A DNA stretch of 64,000 nt, taken from Oscarella lobularis. Taxonomy: Eukaryota; Porifera; Homoscleromorpha; Homosclerophorida; Oscarellidae. Below are positions 1-12,272 of the stretch, one piece after another. The notes beneath the pieces were generated by a model. The model was not told where the DNA came from. It saw only the letters and a list, made by a program, of their open reading frames with translations, and ran no database searches. Position 1 is the stretch's first letter, and every line of letters begins with the position of its first letter. The stretch is taken from assembly GCF_947507565.1 (NCBI RefSeq), contig NC_089178.1:3224001-3288000 (forward strand), read 5' to 3'. Made by a program: the position numbers and the translations under genes.

Positions 1-81
1 GTGACATCCTCTGGGCTAGCGCGCGGTCACACGCTACGTCATCAACCGAAGAGAAAATAGCCTCATTGTTGCCTTTAGATA

Positions 82-715
82 ATGGGGAGAATATTTCTCG
101 ATCATCCCGGCGGAACGCGGCTTTTTTCGTGTGGCAACTGCGACACCGTCTTGACAAATCGATCTGAACTGATTTCGATGGTACAGTACGAGTCGACGCG
201 GCGTAGAGTGAGACGAGGGATCTTTCGTCATACGACATTTCTCTCTAGCGCTTCACGGGAGCGACAGGTCGTGCCTATCTCTTCAACAAAGTGTAAGAAA
301 GCCTCGTCATTCAGAGCATCCGGGGACTTGTACGCTTCCGATTTCTTTCAGGGTCAATCTGAGATACAGCGAAGTTCAAGATCGAGTGATGGTGACGTCT
401 AGGGCACGCATGAAAATAATTTGGCCGACACATGTTTTTTTGTTTAGTTGACTGGGCGACACAGGGTTCGTGACGTCTCATGTAAGAGCTGCAATATTCG
501 TCTTGGATGGATCTACGTAAGGAAAACCAATCCGGTCTTCGAAATAACTTGATTCGATGTAGGAATTTGCTACGGAGGAGGCTCAACGATATAAGGTAAA
601 TAGAAATAGATACATTGACATAATTATAAAGGTACAAATGAATGCGTAGGAAGGTCGTGTGATACTTGAACGAGCCCTTGTAACAGAAAGTGAAGGTTTT
701 GAAGAAAACGACTAA
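82..715 (+). CDS. YPEL5: Yippee-like protein, YPEL5 orthologue
   Basis: Six exons join in frame to 116 residues: 82-180, 249-292, 352-391, 448-516, 563-595 and 650-715, all with GT/AG introns of 46-68 bp. The product starts [17 protein letters not shown] and ends EGFEEND, closely matching animal YPEL5 in length and sequence. The zinc-binding pairs are visible as CGNC (residues 17-20) and CKSC in exon 4. YPEL5 is a small Yippee/beta-tent-fold protein known in vertebrates as a partner or modulator of the GID/CTLH ubiquitin ligase and linked to centrosome and spindle sites; the role here is inferred from orthology. It converges on the ABC transporter gene, with 130 bp and a GATA microsatellite between the stops. 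Individually the exons are too short to stand out; the joined product makes the call secure. Confidence 0.95.
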
Positions 716-742
716 GAAAATACTTTAGTATGATATGATGAC

Positions 743-773
<31 letters not shown>

Positions 774-781
774 GAGAGAGA
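743..781. repeat. GATA/GA microsatellite
   Basis: About eight tandem AGAT units followed by GA dinucleotides lie between the convergent stop codons of YPEL5 and the ABC transporter. It is not coding. Confidence 0.9.
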
Positions 782-845
782 CGATAAGAATAAAAAACAT
801 AATTCCCATTGACGTGTGTCTATGTCTTCGCTGCTGAAACGTCTC

Positions 846-3566
846 TTACTTGGTTTTTCTCATCAGAACGAGGCGAAGGTAGGTCAGGAAGAGCACTCCG
901 ACGAGAATGGCTCCGAGAGCAATTTGCGTTATCCAGATGTTGCTGGTAAATCCTTGACTGTCGAGATAGTCCGTGCCAGTCATGTTACCAGGATGAAGGC
1001 TACAAATCATAGATCAAATCAAAAAAAAGTTGGCTTTTGATTCTCACCAACTGCCATTGATCCTGTCCTTAGAAGGACAAAATTCCATGCCTTTCAATTC
1101 ATTTGTACTCAATCCCTAAAAAAGATGTTAATTAATTAATTAATTAATTAATTAATTAATTAAAAAGAAAAGTGGATAAAGAGTGTCGTTCACCTCCAAA
1201 CCGTAGCGAAAAATACTCAGATAGTTGAACCAGCGAACGGCTGACGGAAGAGTCTCCAAGTTCACAAGGAGACCACCAAAAAGCTGTTCAAATCAATTAT
1301 TAATAGTCCATTTTCGCTTGGTATATCGACTGAGCTGCTTACCATGCTGAAGACATAAATCAGAGCTAAAAGAAGCGTTGCGATTGCCTGCGTCGAAACC
1401 AAAGAACTCATGAGAAACGCCATGCTGCATGCAGCCAGCGTCGTTAAATTCAAGTCCAAAACGAAAATAAAAAACTTATCGACGTCAGGTGTTAGACCTA
1501 AGAATAGATGCGTCCATGCCCACAATACATAATTACTATTTCGCTATATATACCTATCATCCAGTAGGTAATTGAGGCTAAAATAGTTGTTGGAATGATT
1601 CTCAAAGGAATGACGTCGCAGATGACTTCAGCAAAGAAATAGGCGGATACTCGATAATATCCACTAAGACTTTCGTGTCTGGCAAAAGCAGAAATATAAG
1701 CCCATGGATCTCTGTCAGTGCCATTGAGACTTTCTTACTTGAAAATCGGCCTCATGCTGATGAATATTTGCACGGCTGACATGTTGGCAAAAATCATGTT
1801 CATGATGAGAAAGAAAAAGGCGCCGACTCTGTACAAATTTTTTCAAAAAAATCGTTTATCTTGCCCGGTTGACATCCCACCTGTTCTGTATTCCTTTCGA
1901 GGGATTTGTATCAGAGAGTTGAAAGTAGATTCCTCCGACAAGCAGCCCAAAAATAACAGACGTAATCCACTGCAGCGAAATCAGAGTATGAAAAAAAATG
2001 GCCAAACGCTCGTTCACCTGAAGAACTGAGAGCATGGGATTTCGAAACAAATTTATAGCCGTCCTTTTGGAAACATAAAACAGCTAACGTAAAGTAAGAA
2101 AGTCTTGAGTGAGTGAGTGAGTGAGTGAGTGTACACATCACGCTGACCTGATACAGAAAACCTGTCGCATATCCAGTCGGCTGAGCGCTCCTATCAAAAG
2201 CCGTTTGATTAATTGAAACCACCGAATTTCTGTGTTCTTCAATGCTGGCCAAAACTCCTTTGTGCGCAGGAGACGACGCGTAGTTTGTAGCCAATGAGAG
2301 AACTGAGAAAAGAAATAAGGAAAACGCGTCTCTTGAGTGCAGTTACCGCCGCCTGTACCGGTCTGATCCTCGTCGCCCTTCGTTTCGGCCGCTTTTTGAA
2401 TGACGTCCAGGAAAAAGTCAGCTGGATTTTCGCGATCCTCACACTTGTACCCTATTTGAAAAACTTAAGGTTTCTGACGTGTCAGTTCTCTCGCAAGTCT
2501 CTTGCCGTTCGCCGCCATGAATTCCAACGCACGTTCCGGATGACCGTGAAAAATCGTCCGCCCGTTTCCAAGTAGTGTCAGACTGTCGAATAGCTTAAAA
2601 ATCGCATAACGCGGCTGATGAATGGAAAAGACGATCGTCCGGCCTCTTCTCGACAACCTAAATAAAAATAAAAATTCGTATATAGAAGCCAGCGAAGTGC
2701 CGCCACGCTACTGGTGCAGAAGCCTCATAACGGAAACGGCCGTAAAAGCGTCGAGCCCCGTCGTTGGCTCGTCCAAAAATAGGACAGAAGGCGACGTAAT
2801 CAACTCCATGCCAATGTTGGTTCTCTTTCGCTCTCCCCCAGATATTCCACGCATCATTTCAGTACCAATCTATAATGTAATTATTGATTTTATTATCTCT
2901 TTTTAATTAAAAGTCTTTATATACTTTGGATTCGGCGACATCTTCAAGTCCTAGCTCGTTTATCACCATGTCAACGCGAGCCCGCTTCTCTTTTTCTCCT
3001 ATCGAGCGCGGAAGACGCAAGGCGGCGGAAAATTGCAAATTCTCTCGCACAGACAACGTTCCCATAATGATATCGTCTTGAATGACGTAGCCCGAAATGC
3101 ATTTGAAATTGGTCGGCAGAGGTCGTCCGTCGAGAAGAACCTGACCGGCTTTCATGCCGCGAGCATCTTTTCGACCAGCAAGAATATCAAGTAGACTATA
3201 TATAATAGACGTCATCGTGACCCCACTAATTAGATAATGACGTAGTTTTAGTCTGACGTTGTTTTTCCGCTGCCTGTTGGGCCGAGAATTGCATTCATGC
3301 CGCGTCTCATGATTCCACTGTTAATTGAAGTGTAATTGGTTCCTAATTGGTCTGTGATCCGGTGTTTTCTTGTCCTACCTGACGTCGTGAAGGATCACTT
3401 TCTCTTCTGATGGACGACATGGTCCTTTGTTTTGTACGCGCACCGCGTAGACGACGTTCTGATAGGACAGCGTCGCGTCGGTTGAATCTTCGCCTGATCC
3501 GTATCCAGAAAGACTGCCTGGTTTGAGAAGAGACTCGTGCGCCGAGCTTTTGTTGGCCATAGTCAC
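846..3566 (-). CDS. ABCG2: ABCG2-like half ABC transporter
   Basis: Spliced minus-strand gene with short introns. From the N-terminus it shows Walker [10 protein letters not shown] (about 3265-3290), the ABC signature ISGGERKRT (about 2815-2845), the Walker B stretch [13 protein letters not shown] just after it, and the H-loop region [20 protein letters not shown] (about 2585-2640), which is diagnostic of the ABCG2/White branch. Six C-terminal membrane segments follow, including [27 protein letters not shown] and the last helix [18 protein letters not shown] before the stop at 846. Exon 1 is 3379-3566, with donor CAG/GTAGGA. Half transporters of this family dimerise and export hydrophobic drugs, porphyrins or sterols; the substrate cannot be read here. 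A large extracellular loop before the last helix contains NGS and NMT glycosylation sequons. It is the last of a minus-strand run and converges with YPEL5. Confidence 0.92.
1128..1163. repeat. ATTA microsatellite in an ABCG2 intron
   Basis: Perfect TTAA/ATTA tetranucleotide run inside a small intron of the transporter gene. Confidence 0.9.
2107..2131. repeat. GAGT microsatellite in an ABCG2 intron
   Basis: Six GAGT units within an intron next to the exon that encodes the start of the membrane region. Confidence 0.85.
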
Positions 3567-3766
3567 GCTCGTCTAATTAGCGGCTAACGCGCGGTGCTAA
3601 AAACGTCGAAGACTTCAGAAACGCACGCGTGAAGCGGCGCGAACTCACGTGCATTGCGATGGCCCACAGAGATAAAAATACGAAAGTCAGGTGCGCGTGC
3701 TTTATATTTATATTTGCACACACTTCACAGATTCCACTGTACATCAAAGGAGTGAAACCAATGTAT

Positions 3767-4030
3767 CTATTTTGCTTCTGTGACTTCCAACGACGAGCCA
3801 AACAAATCGACCAATTGCTGTTCGTAGTGCTCAAAATTTCTCTTCATAATCTCCATGCAGGGACCAAGAAGCCGCTCAAAGGCCTCCACATCAAGAACTA
3901 CAAAAAAAAAAAAACCCGTGATCACTGTTCTAGCTAGAATTTATATTAGAATTTTTAAAATAAACAGCATTCAGTGAATTTTAAAATGTTTAACAGGTCC
4001 CTAATGCTTATATGGTACACAACACAGTTG

Positions 4031-4090
<60 letters not shown>

Positions 4091-5906
4091 TCAGATTAAA
4101 TTTTTTTCTAAGCAGAAAACTCACCAGCACAAGAAACGTCTCCCGTAGCATACACAGATGCCGCCCTTGGTTTGTGCGTCACCAGAGCAAGTTCTACAAA
4201 CAAACCACAAGCAATCAAATCCCTGATTGAGAACATTGTATATTATCCATACCTCCAAAGTAGCCGCCCTTTGAAACTGTTGTCAGTTCTACTTCCTTGC
4301 TGGGATCATTCTAAAAAATCAAGAGACGAGATGTTAATCAATACACTAATTAAAGCCTGAAAATTAAAAATTATCCTTGACTTTTCAATTGAATTGAGCA
4401 TATGCTTATTATCACTTACAATGTCAATCATGGAAATCCTCACCGTGCCCTTTTCCATCAAGTAAAACGCATCAGCGTCATCTCCCTAATCGAAACAGTA
4501 ACATTTCAAAACCCATTAATGGAATACGTACCTGTTTTATGATGCACTGGCCATCAGCAAAGGGTTTCGACTCCAACGCATCAGCCAGTACCATTCGTTC
4601 ATAACGCTAAAAAAACAGCTCATAAAAGAAGAGACAGTTTCGTTGGATAACTAACGTCTAAAGACTGGAGCATGGGAACGGATTCTAGAAACGTTTCATA
4701 TAGTCGTCGCTAGGGAAAGAAAGAAAAAAACGCGCGTGAAGACAAAGACGAGACGAGACTCGTACTCCAAGCTCACTTTGTTAAACGCATTCTGGAGAAC
4801 TATTCTCCTAAAAGTGGTTCGATCCTACAGAAATCAAATAGACTAATAAGATCAAGTAGTGTAAAAAAATGATTTATGTACCAAAGCCCATAGAACGCCG
4901 TCTTCTCTACAAATAATCGTCGCCGCTCTCGGAGTGTTGTACATCAAAGCCAATTCGCCAAAACTCCCCGAATTGTCATAGGAACCGACCTGAATAATAA
5001 ATAAATACACAATCAGGAATTTAATTAAATCAATTTCCTCCTCCCTCACATTTTTCGCCGGTTCGCCTCCGCTCGCAACCAAAATATCATAAACCCCACT
5101 AAGCGAAATGAGAAAAAAAAGTCGCTCTCCCTCTTCTCCCGTTGGGGGGCCCCCTTCCCCCACTTACGAATCGACAACGTAGAAATTATCGCCGTCGTCT
5201 CCCTGATCGATAATGTGTTCGTCGGCGACGACTCGCCGTTCGAACATGGCGTCGAGAACCTCTTGCAGTTGCTCGGAATCGAGCGTGCGAAAGAGAAATA
5301 TCGTTTTGACGACGTCCATGAGCCGACTGCGCTGTTCGTCCGTCTTCGGATGAACGATCTGAAGGGGGAGACGCATATCCGCATATTTTTCGTTATGATC
5401 GATACACGCGTTGACGTCTGCTGTCGCGCGCGAAAGGGGTTCACCTTTTCTGAGACGTCGCTCTCGTTCGGCTGAAAGGGCTCGGCTGACACTGCGAATT
5501 GTTCTCGTGAGAGCGACGTTAGTGCCAATAAGTCGTCCGCTTACCCGACGATCGACGGCGACGGTTGAAATTGGGCGGGAGAACGACTTCGTCGTCAGCT
5601 GAACCGAAACGCGCGTGAATTTTTTTCTAGTTCAGTTGCTACACAACGTGATTTACGATGGGTCGTTTCTTCGGCATTTTCTTTGCTGATCGGCGCCTCG
5701 GTTTGGGACTTTGTCGCGTCGATCGACGTCGTTGTCGAGCACGTCGCTCCCATTTCGTTCGCCTTTTGCGCTTCTTTTTCCTTGGCGTGAAGAGCGCCGA
5801 AGTACTCGGCAGCGAATTCGACTATGCTTGCTGGCTTGGAGCGAAGTAGTTCAACGGTAAAGTCCTGGAGAAGCTCCGGTAGACCTTCTGGGATCAATGG
5901 GTTCAT
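3767..5906 (-). CDS. PRKAR2: cAMP-dependent protein kinase type II regulatory subunit
   Basis: Minus-strand spliced gene. The N-terminus [20 protein letters not shown] is the RIIa dimerisation/docking helix that binds AKAPs. A linker then gives the inhibitor site NRRRRSSVSAE, a phosphorylatable RRxS motif as in type II subunits; type I subunits carry a pseudosubstrate instead. This site is assembled across a GT/AG intron near 5500-5540. Two cyclic-nucleotide-binding domains follow: [18 protein letters not shown] with [16 protein letters not shown], and [12 protein letters not shown] with [16 protein letters not shown]. Both FGELAL phosphate-binding cassettes keep their Glu and Arg, so both cAMP sites should be functional. 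The last exon ends [10 protein letters not shown], stop at 3767. The start at 5906 is chosen because it begins the docking helix as in the family; an in-frame extension upstream is less typical. The ABCG2 gene lies 200 bp downstream on the same strand. Confidence 0.94.
4032..4090. repeat. AAT trinucleotide microsatellite
   Basis: About twenty perfect TAA/AAT units in the intron before the last-but-one exon of the PKA regulatory subunit gene; likely length-polymorphic. Confidence 0.95.
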
Positions 5907-6305
5907 CTGAGTGTCCGACAAGTGAGATAAGTGTCGCTTCGGCGGATCGGAGGGCGTCAACGCGATGACGTCACCGTCAAACTGCCCTATCAAAAAAGAG
6001 AGATAAGCGCACGTGACTTCTGTTTAGCGCGAGATTAATTAAAATACAAGAAGAAAAATAATCAGTTCAATACAAAAATATGCACCAGAATGGTTAAAAT
6101 AAACACATCTTTCAGGCATTGCTAGGCGACTGTGCCTTGGCTCTGCTTGTTCCCAGAGAAGCATGTATACCGAATAGCTGTCGCTCAGAAGACAAAGATT
6201 TAGTAATGAAGGTAAGCGCCGAGTGTGCTCTTTCAAACGGAAGTTCTCCCCTGTTTATTCACAACAAATAGTCCACCGTTTTTTCAATTGAGTGCACGCT
6301 AGCCA
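5907..6305. other. Gap between PKA-RII and the FAM194-domain gene
   Basis: About 400 bp between two minus-strand genes. It must hold the 3' end of the upstream gene and the promoter of the PKA subunit. A 65-codon minus-strand ORF at 6039-6236 has no recognisable similarity. It could be an alternative last exon of the upstream gene, because the AAG/GTAATG at that gene's stop codon is a usable donor. Nothing else is evident. Confidence 0.5.
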
Positions 6306-9300
6306 TTACCTTGGCGACGTGGGACTCTTCAGCTTTGGCGCTTCGCTAAGCCGATCCACGCTACCTGGACTCACCCACGCCTTTTCCAGCGAACGACTTC
6401 GCGATCGGTCTTGTCCAAACCGAAAATTCGACGGCAGAAAACGACCCTTTTGAAAGTCCTCAGCTGACTTGTTCACCTGGGGCAAAGAAAAATTCGATTT
6501 TTTCAGCTGCAATGCTAGTCAGACCTACCTGCTTCAAAAAGTCTTTTTTCATGCTGCTGTACCCGTTGAATATCCTGTTGGCAAAAAGAAGCTTCGCGTC
6601 CTGGTAAATCTAAAAAAAAATTTTTGAATTGACGGGATTAATTGTGACGCGTTGACATACGAAAATCATTCCTGGAACAGCGTTGTGCCGCTTTCGAAGC
6701 ATCGGAACGTCGCCTCCTTCAGCAGCACACGCTATATCATAGCGAACGATGCGAAATAAGTCGGTTGAGCACTAACAAACAAGCGTACCGTGAAGAAAAC
6801 AGCGTTACAATTACAGTACTATGGTGCGTACGGGTTTGATACGATTCTTATTTCTACTGTAGTAAATTCTCTCGAGCATATCCCCAATTCCTGTTTCGTC
6901 TGGCCTGCGAAGGCAAACGGTTTGATAAGGGAAAGTTAAAACGGCTTTTCTGCTCCTTCCTACCCCATTGAACTATCGCACACGTAGACAATAACTATTT
7001 GATGCTTGGGCATCTCGTGAAATATGAACTGGTCATAAACTTTGTCGAAAATCAAAGGAATTCGACGAGGGTCGAATCTTCCAACACATGCATGCAATCG
7101 GCTTCAGTGCGCCTCAAGCAAGATCCGCTTACCTGATAACTGAATCACATCCCAATCGAATTCGAACGGCCGTAGACAAACTAAACAAAAAGAAAATAGG
7201 AACGCACGACGAAACGTTTAACGGCAATACTCCTTCGCTCCTCGCGTATCCGCGGGAGTTGCCGTCAGTCGCGTTACTGGGCGACTCGCGCCGTCGGCGG
7301 ACGGCGGACGCTGTCTACTCGGAGACGAGGACGATGCTAGATCGCGAGCGGGCGACGAGCGCGGCGAACTGCGCGCCTTGATGCCGAGAGTCGTGCGATA
7401 GTGACTCATCCAATCGTCGACGAGGAGCCTGAAGTCGTCTTTACGGTGGCGTGGCAACGAAAATGGGGTACGTCGCTTTTCGCTTACTTGACGGCTGTCT
7501 GCATCGTTTCGAGATCTTTTTCGCTGTCCTGAGCGTCGTTCAATTCCATTTCAGCCGCTTCGTCGGGGAGACGAGGCGCGATTTCGACGTCCTCGCCGAC
7601 GGACGGCAGTTGCGTTGGAACGCCTTCCTCCTTAGTAGTTCTATCGTCAAGAAAGCGGAGAGAGGCAATGTTTTTTTCGTTTACCGGCTTTATTATGTTC
7701 ACGCGAGGTGCCGTAATAGACGATTTCTTTGATCTGCTTCGTCTACGACCCTGATTCGAATTCTGGGTCGCCTGAAACGCTTCCATGTACATCTGAACGA
7801 GAGAAACTCTGTTACATTCTAATGAGAAGAAGAATATGATCCTACTTCCTGTGCAGTACGAGAAGTAAAGGGTAAATTCGTTTTGAGTGAATCTGCTTGG
7901 AGCTTTAGAAGAGAAAAGCGTGATTTGAAGTATTTCAATAATTGTGACCATATTCACCTTCACGGAAAACGATTTCTTTGGTACTGCAGGCACCTGATAC
8001 TTAACTATTTCCCCGCTACAGGTAAAGAAAAGTGTTATCGCGGTCTTCCCAAGACAACGCAGCTGAACGAAATCGTTTAGCTAAAACAAAAAAAACATAG
8101 ATAGAGAGAAGGCATCATACGTACGTATAGGGCCCACCTCAATTGTTACTGATGGCTGCAACTTCGTGTCGTCTTTAGGCCATTTCCACCGTCTGGTAAT
8201 GAAACCATCCTAAGAGAAAATAGGACGTGTGCGCAAATAAAAAATTGGACAGCCCCTAGCTGATTTTATTCGGACGCTATCTCTCTTTTCTACCTAAAAT
8301 TACAAGTCGCGTCGGATAGCTCAGCTGCATCAACGACTAAACTTATTAGTCATCGTATCCCGTCTCAATCTCAATCTCTATCTACCGTCCTTCAGTAAGT
8401 TGTGCCTGCTTTGGGCCGAAGACCGGATGTTATTTCAGACAATGACAGTTTACCGTCAACTACAGTGGTACAATAATGAACCTAGGCAGTTCACTGAGTG
8501 ATAGCTATGTTATGGTTAGAGTAGCGCGTGGCCTATTTATCTAAAATATGGAACTCTGCATCAAGAGATCCACAACAGGGTCACGTAAGACGTTGTAGAG
8601 TGTCCCATTGTGGGTTTCGCGCTACTAAAATTACCTCATCATGAAGAACACCTCCGTCTTTATCCATTGCCAATCTAAAAACTACGTAAAACCGTACAAC
8701 GCTCTGCGACGATTAAACACCTTAGATTCCCCGTCTTATAGTAACAAAATCCTTGGCCGGACGGAAGAAAAGTTCCAAGCATTATTCCCTCCTCATCCAA
8801 ATCGTAAACGTACGTGTACAATCCGCCACGACCGGCGCCGGCTCGCGTCGAGCAAATTGCCGTTTGACCGGATGGATAGTACGTGATTCGCGTTCCATCA
8901 GGCAGCTGACAGATCAACCATTTCTCATCGTTGAGACGCTCTTCCTCGGACGGCAACGTCACGCCCAGACGTTGAGTCCGAGCTCTTTGCATTCGCCTTT
9001 CGAATTTCGCTCGCGCCGAATCGAGTTTTGGTGGAGGATAGTGCCGAATTTCTAGCGGTTCCGTGTGACCCATCTGCTCGGCTTCTTTCCTCTCTGATTC
9101 CCTGAGAAAAAGAAAAATCAGTCTGAAAGTATTTAATTAATTGAAGGGCTACCTTTCTTTTTGGAGTTTCTTTGATCTTCCCTTGAGCCACTCAATCATG
9201 GTCTTTCTCTCCGGATCGATCGTGTCGCCAGGCTCAAGTACCCAGCCTAAAGTAGAGCATAGTTCTATGAGAGATAGACCCAATTGATGACTGCACCTCG

Positions 9301-10686
9301 TTCCACGGCAATTTTAGAGCACAACGAGAAATTGATGGTCTGAAGAGGTCCACGAAGAGTTGCTAGAAGCAATAAAAATGAAAGCCTATTTAACCTGACG
9401 TCCGCTTTACTTACCGTCTCGAAAATCTTTCAATATTTCTTCATGACGTTCGTGGGGTCCGACACTGACTTTCTTCAGAGCATCAGCAGCCTTTTCATCT
9501 AAGGATATTAAACGAAGATATCTACTATCACCCGTTCATACAGGGGGTGGGGTTGCGGTTATTTTAGGCATGTTTCTATTGAACTAGGTGTGTGGGAGTT
9601 GTGAAGATGTCAATGCCCTAAGGTGTTTAATTAATTAATGTAACTACCGTTTACAAACCCTTTAGACAATTTTAATTAAAAACACGTACCTCTATCCGCT
9701 TGCGCATACACCTTATATCTTTCTAGTCGCGTCCGCGGATTAAATCCGGGTCGTTTCCCGACGTTGTCACCGATTCCGGCCATCTTCGATTCTCGATTAT
9801 AGGCCAATATTCCCGGACCATTTCCCGCCTCTCCGCCGTGCTTCGCCTTCACGACGTCGACTTCGCTTGGAGTGGCGTCCAATTCGAAAATGGAGTCGCG
9901 CAGTGTCATCGCGACTCCGCCGCCACTAGATTTTCGTCTCGTTTCAATTGTCGGCAACGCGACGAAGTCGGCGTTTGTTCGCGTTGCCGGCGAAACTCGA
10001 CGTTTTCTCATTGACGACATTGCGCGATAGCTCGTCGTTTGCCACTTGCGTCGAACGACGCGCGTCTCTTCGATCAGACTCGGATATCGCGCGCGCAAGG
10101 ACACCTGAAGGTTGTCCGGGAGATCGTCCGAGGTTTCGATTTCAGTCAGGTAGAGAACTTTCGACAATTGTTGTAGAATGCCTGTCGCTGCAAATTTAGC
10201 CTCGTCGAAATTGTACTGCTCGCGATAGTCCTCGTCGCGATCGATTTCCTTTTCGGCTTCGACGAGAATTTGAACGCGAGACGCGGTTAGCGCGCGCGCC
10301 GCTTCGGACTTGAGATCGTGCCGATGCGAAATCGGTTTTTCGCACGCGCCTTCCGGGCTCGCTGGCTCGTCTTCGTTCGGCGCGCGAAACGATTTCTCGA
10401 TATCGTTCCACTCCTTGTCGAAATCGAAGCGCAACGACGTGTCGGTGCCTCCTTCGATTCGAAAAGGCTTCTCCACGTGCGATGGGGTCTTCCTGCGGCT
10501 CTTCGATTGTTTTCGCTGATTGTGGACGTTCGGTAGAGCCGATTTGCGTCGTAGGCGATAGATCGCGCTGTCGGGACGCGAAAGATAGGGTGTTTCGTCG
10601 ATGTACTTCTTCGTTCGACGTGGCAACGGGCGACGATAGTTCTTCTGATCGAAAAAGAAGCACGAATCGCGGGACATCGTCGTCAC
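6306..10686 (-). CDS. FAM194-domain protein, C3orf20/ERICH6-like
   Basis: Long spliced minus-strand gene. Exon 1 (about 10686-9688) encodes 333 residues rich in Arg, Lys, Asp and Glu without a known domain, beginning MTTMSRDSCFFFDQKNYRRP. Several short exons (about 9500-9150) follow. An exon at about 9110-8735 then carries the FAM194 core: ICQLPDGTRITYYPSGQTAI, a GLYTYVYDLD strand and LGTFLPSGQGFCYYKTGNLR, continued by LAMDKDGGVLHDEDGFITRR and WKWPKDD from later exons. This pattern of polar, repeating Y-x-P-S-G strands is typical of the FAM194 family, which is enriched in ciliated and testis tissue in vertebrates; its function is unknown. The C-terminal exons (7040-6306) contain a conserved-looking hydrophobic strand HQIVIVYVCDSS. 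The stop at 6306 is read through a possible donor, so a further exon cannot be excluded. SLC35E3 ends 84 bp upstream on the same strand. Confidence 0.75.
8225..8635. other. Large intron of the FAM194-domain gene
   Basis: At about 410 bp this is one of the longest introns in the window. It contains an isolated tRNA A-box-like string (GGATAGCTCAGCTG at about 8314-8327) but no matching D-arm closure or B box. No coding potential is seen. Confidence 0.5.
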
Positions 10687-10770
10687 GAGTCCATGTTGTT
10701 GTTGTTCTTCTGTCCGTTGTCCCGGACAGACGCGTATCCCGGCTAGCGCGCGATTAGGGCCTATAAATTC

Positions 10771-11970
<1,200 letters not shown>

Positions 11971-12272
11971 ATTTTTTCGGATGCGGTTTGGAAATTTGTG
12001 GCACAAGCTCCCGTAATGTAATAGATCCCGTACAATTCGTTCGCTGAAAATGTGTAAATTAATTTGTATGAATAAAAAGTCTTACGCTGCAGCTGATATA
12101 GTGATTATCGATAAACGTCCATACGTTTCAATTCGCGAATTTCCGACAGAACCCCACCTGAATTTGAATTGAAATTAATACAAACTAACTTCCGCTATTA
12201 CTGTACCTAAACGCAGTCGCAAATAATTTGCTTGACGTTTCTTCATCTTCAGTTTATTTTTAGCCTTAAAAA

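Noticed and set aside
6039-6236. 65-codon minus-strand ORF between PKA-RII and the FAM194-domain gene
   Set aside because: No similarity and no clear splice support; kept only as a possible alternative last exon or UTR.
8310-8375. tRNA-like string GGATAGCTCAGCTG with a GACTA/TAGTC stem
   Set aside because: The A-box matches, but the D-stem does not close, the anticodon loop lacks T at position 33 and there is no proper B box; at best a tRNA-derived remnant.
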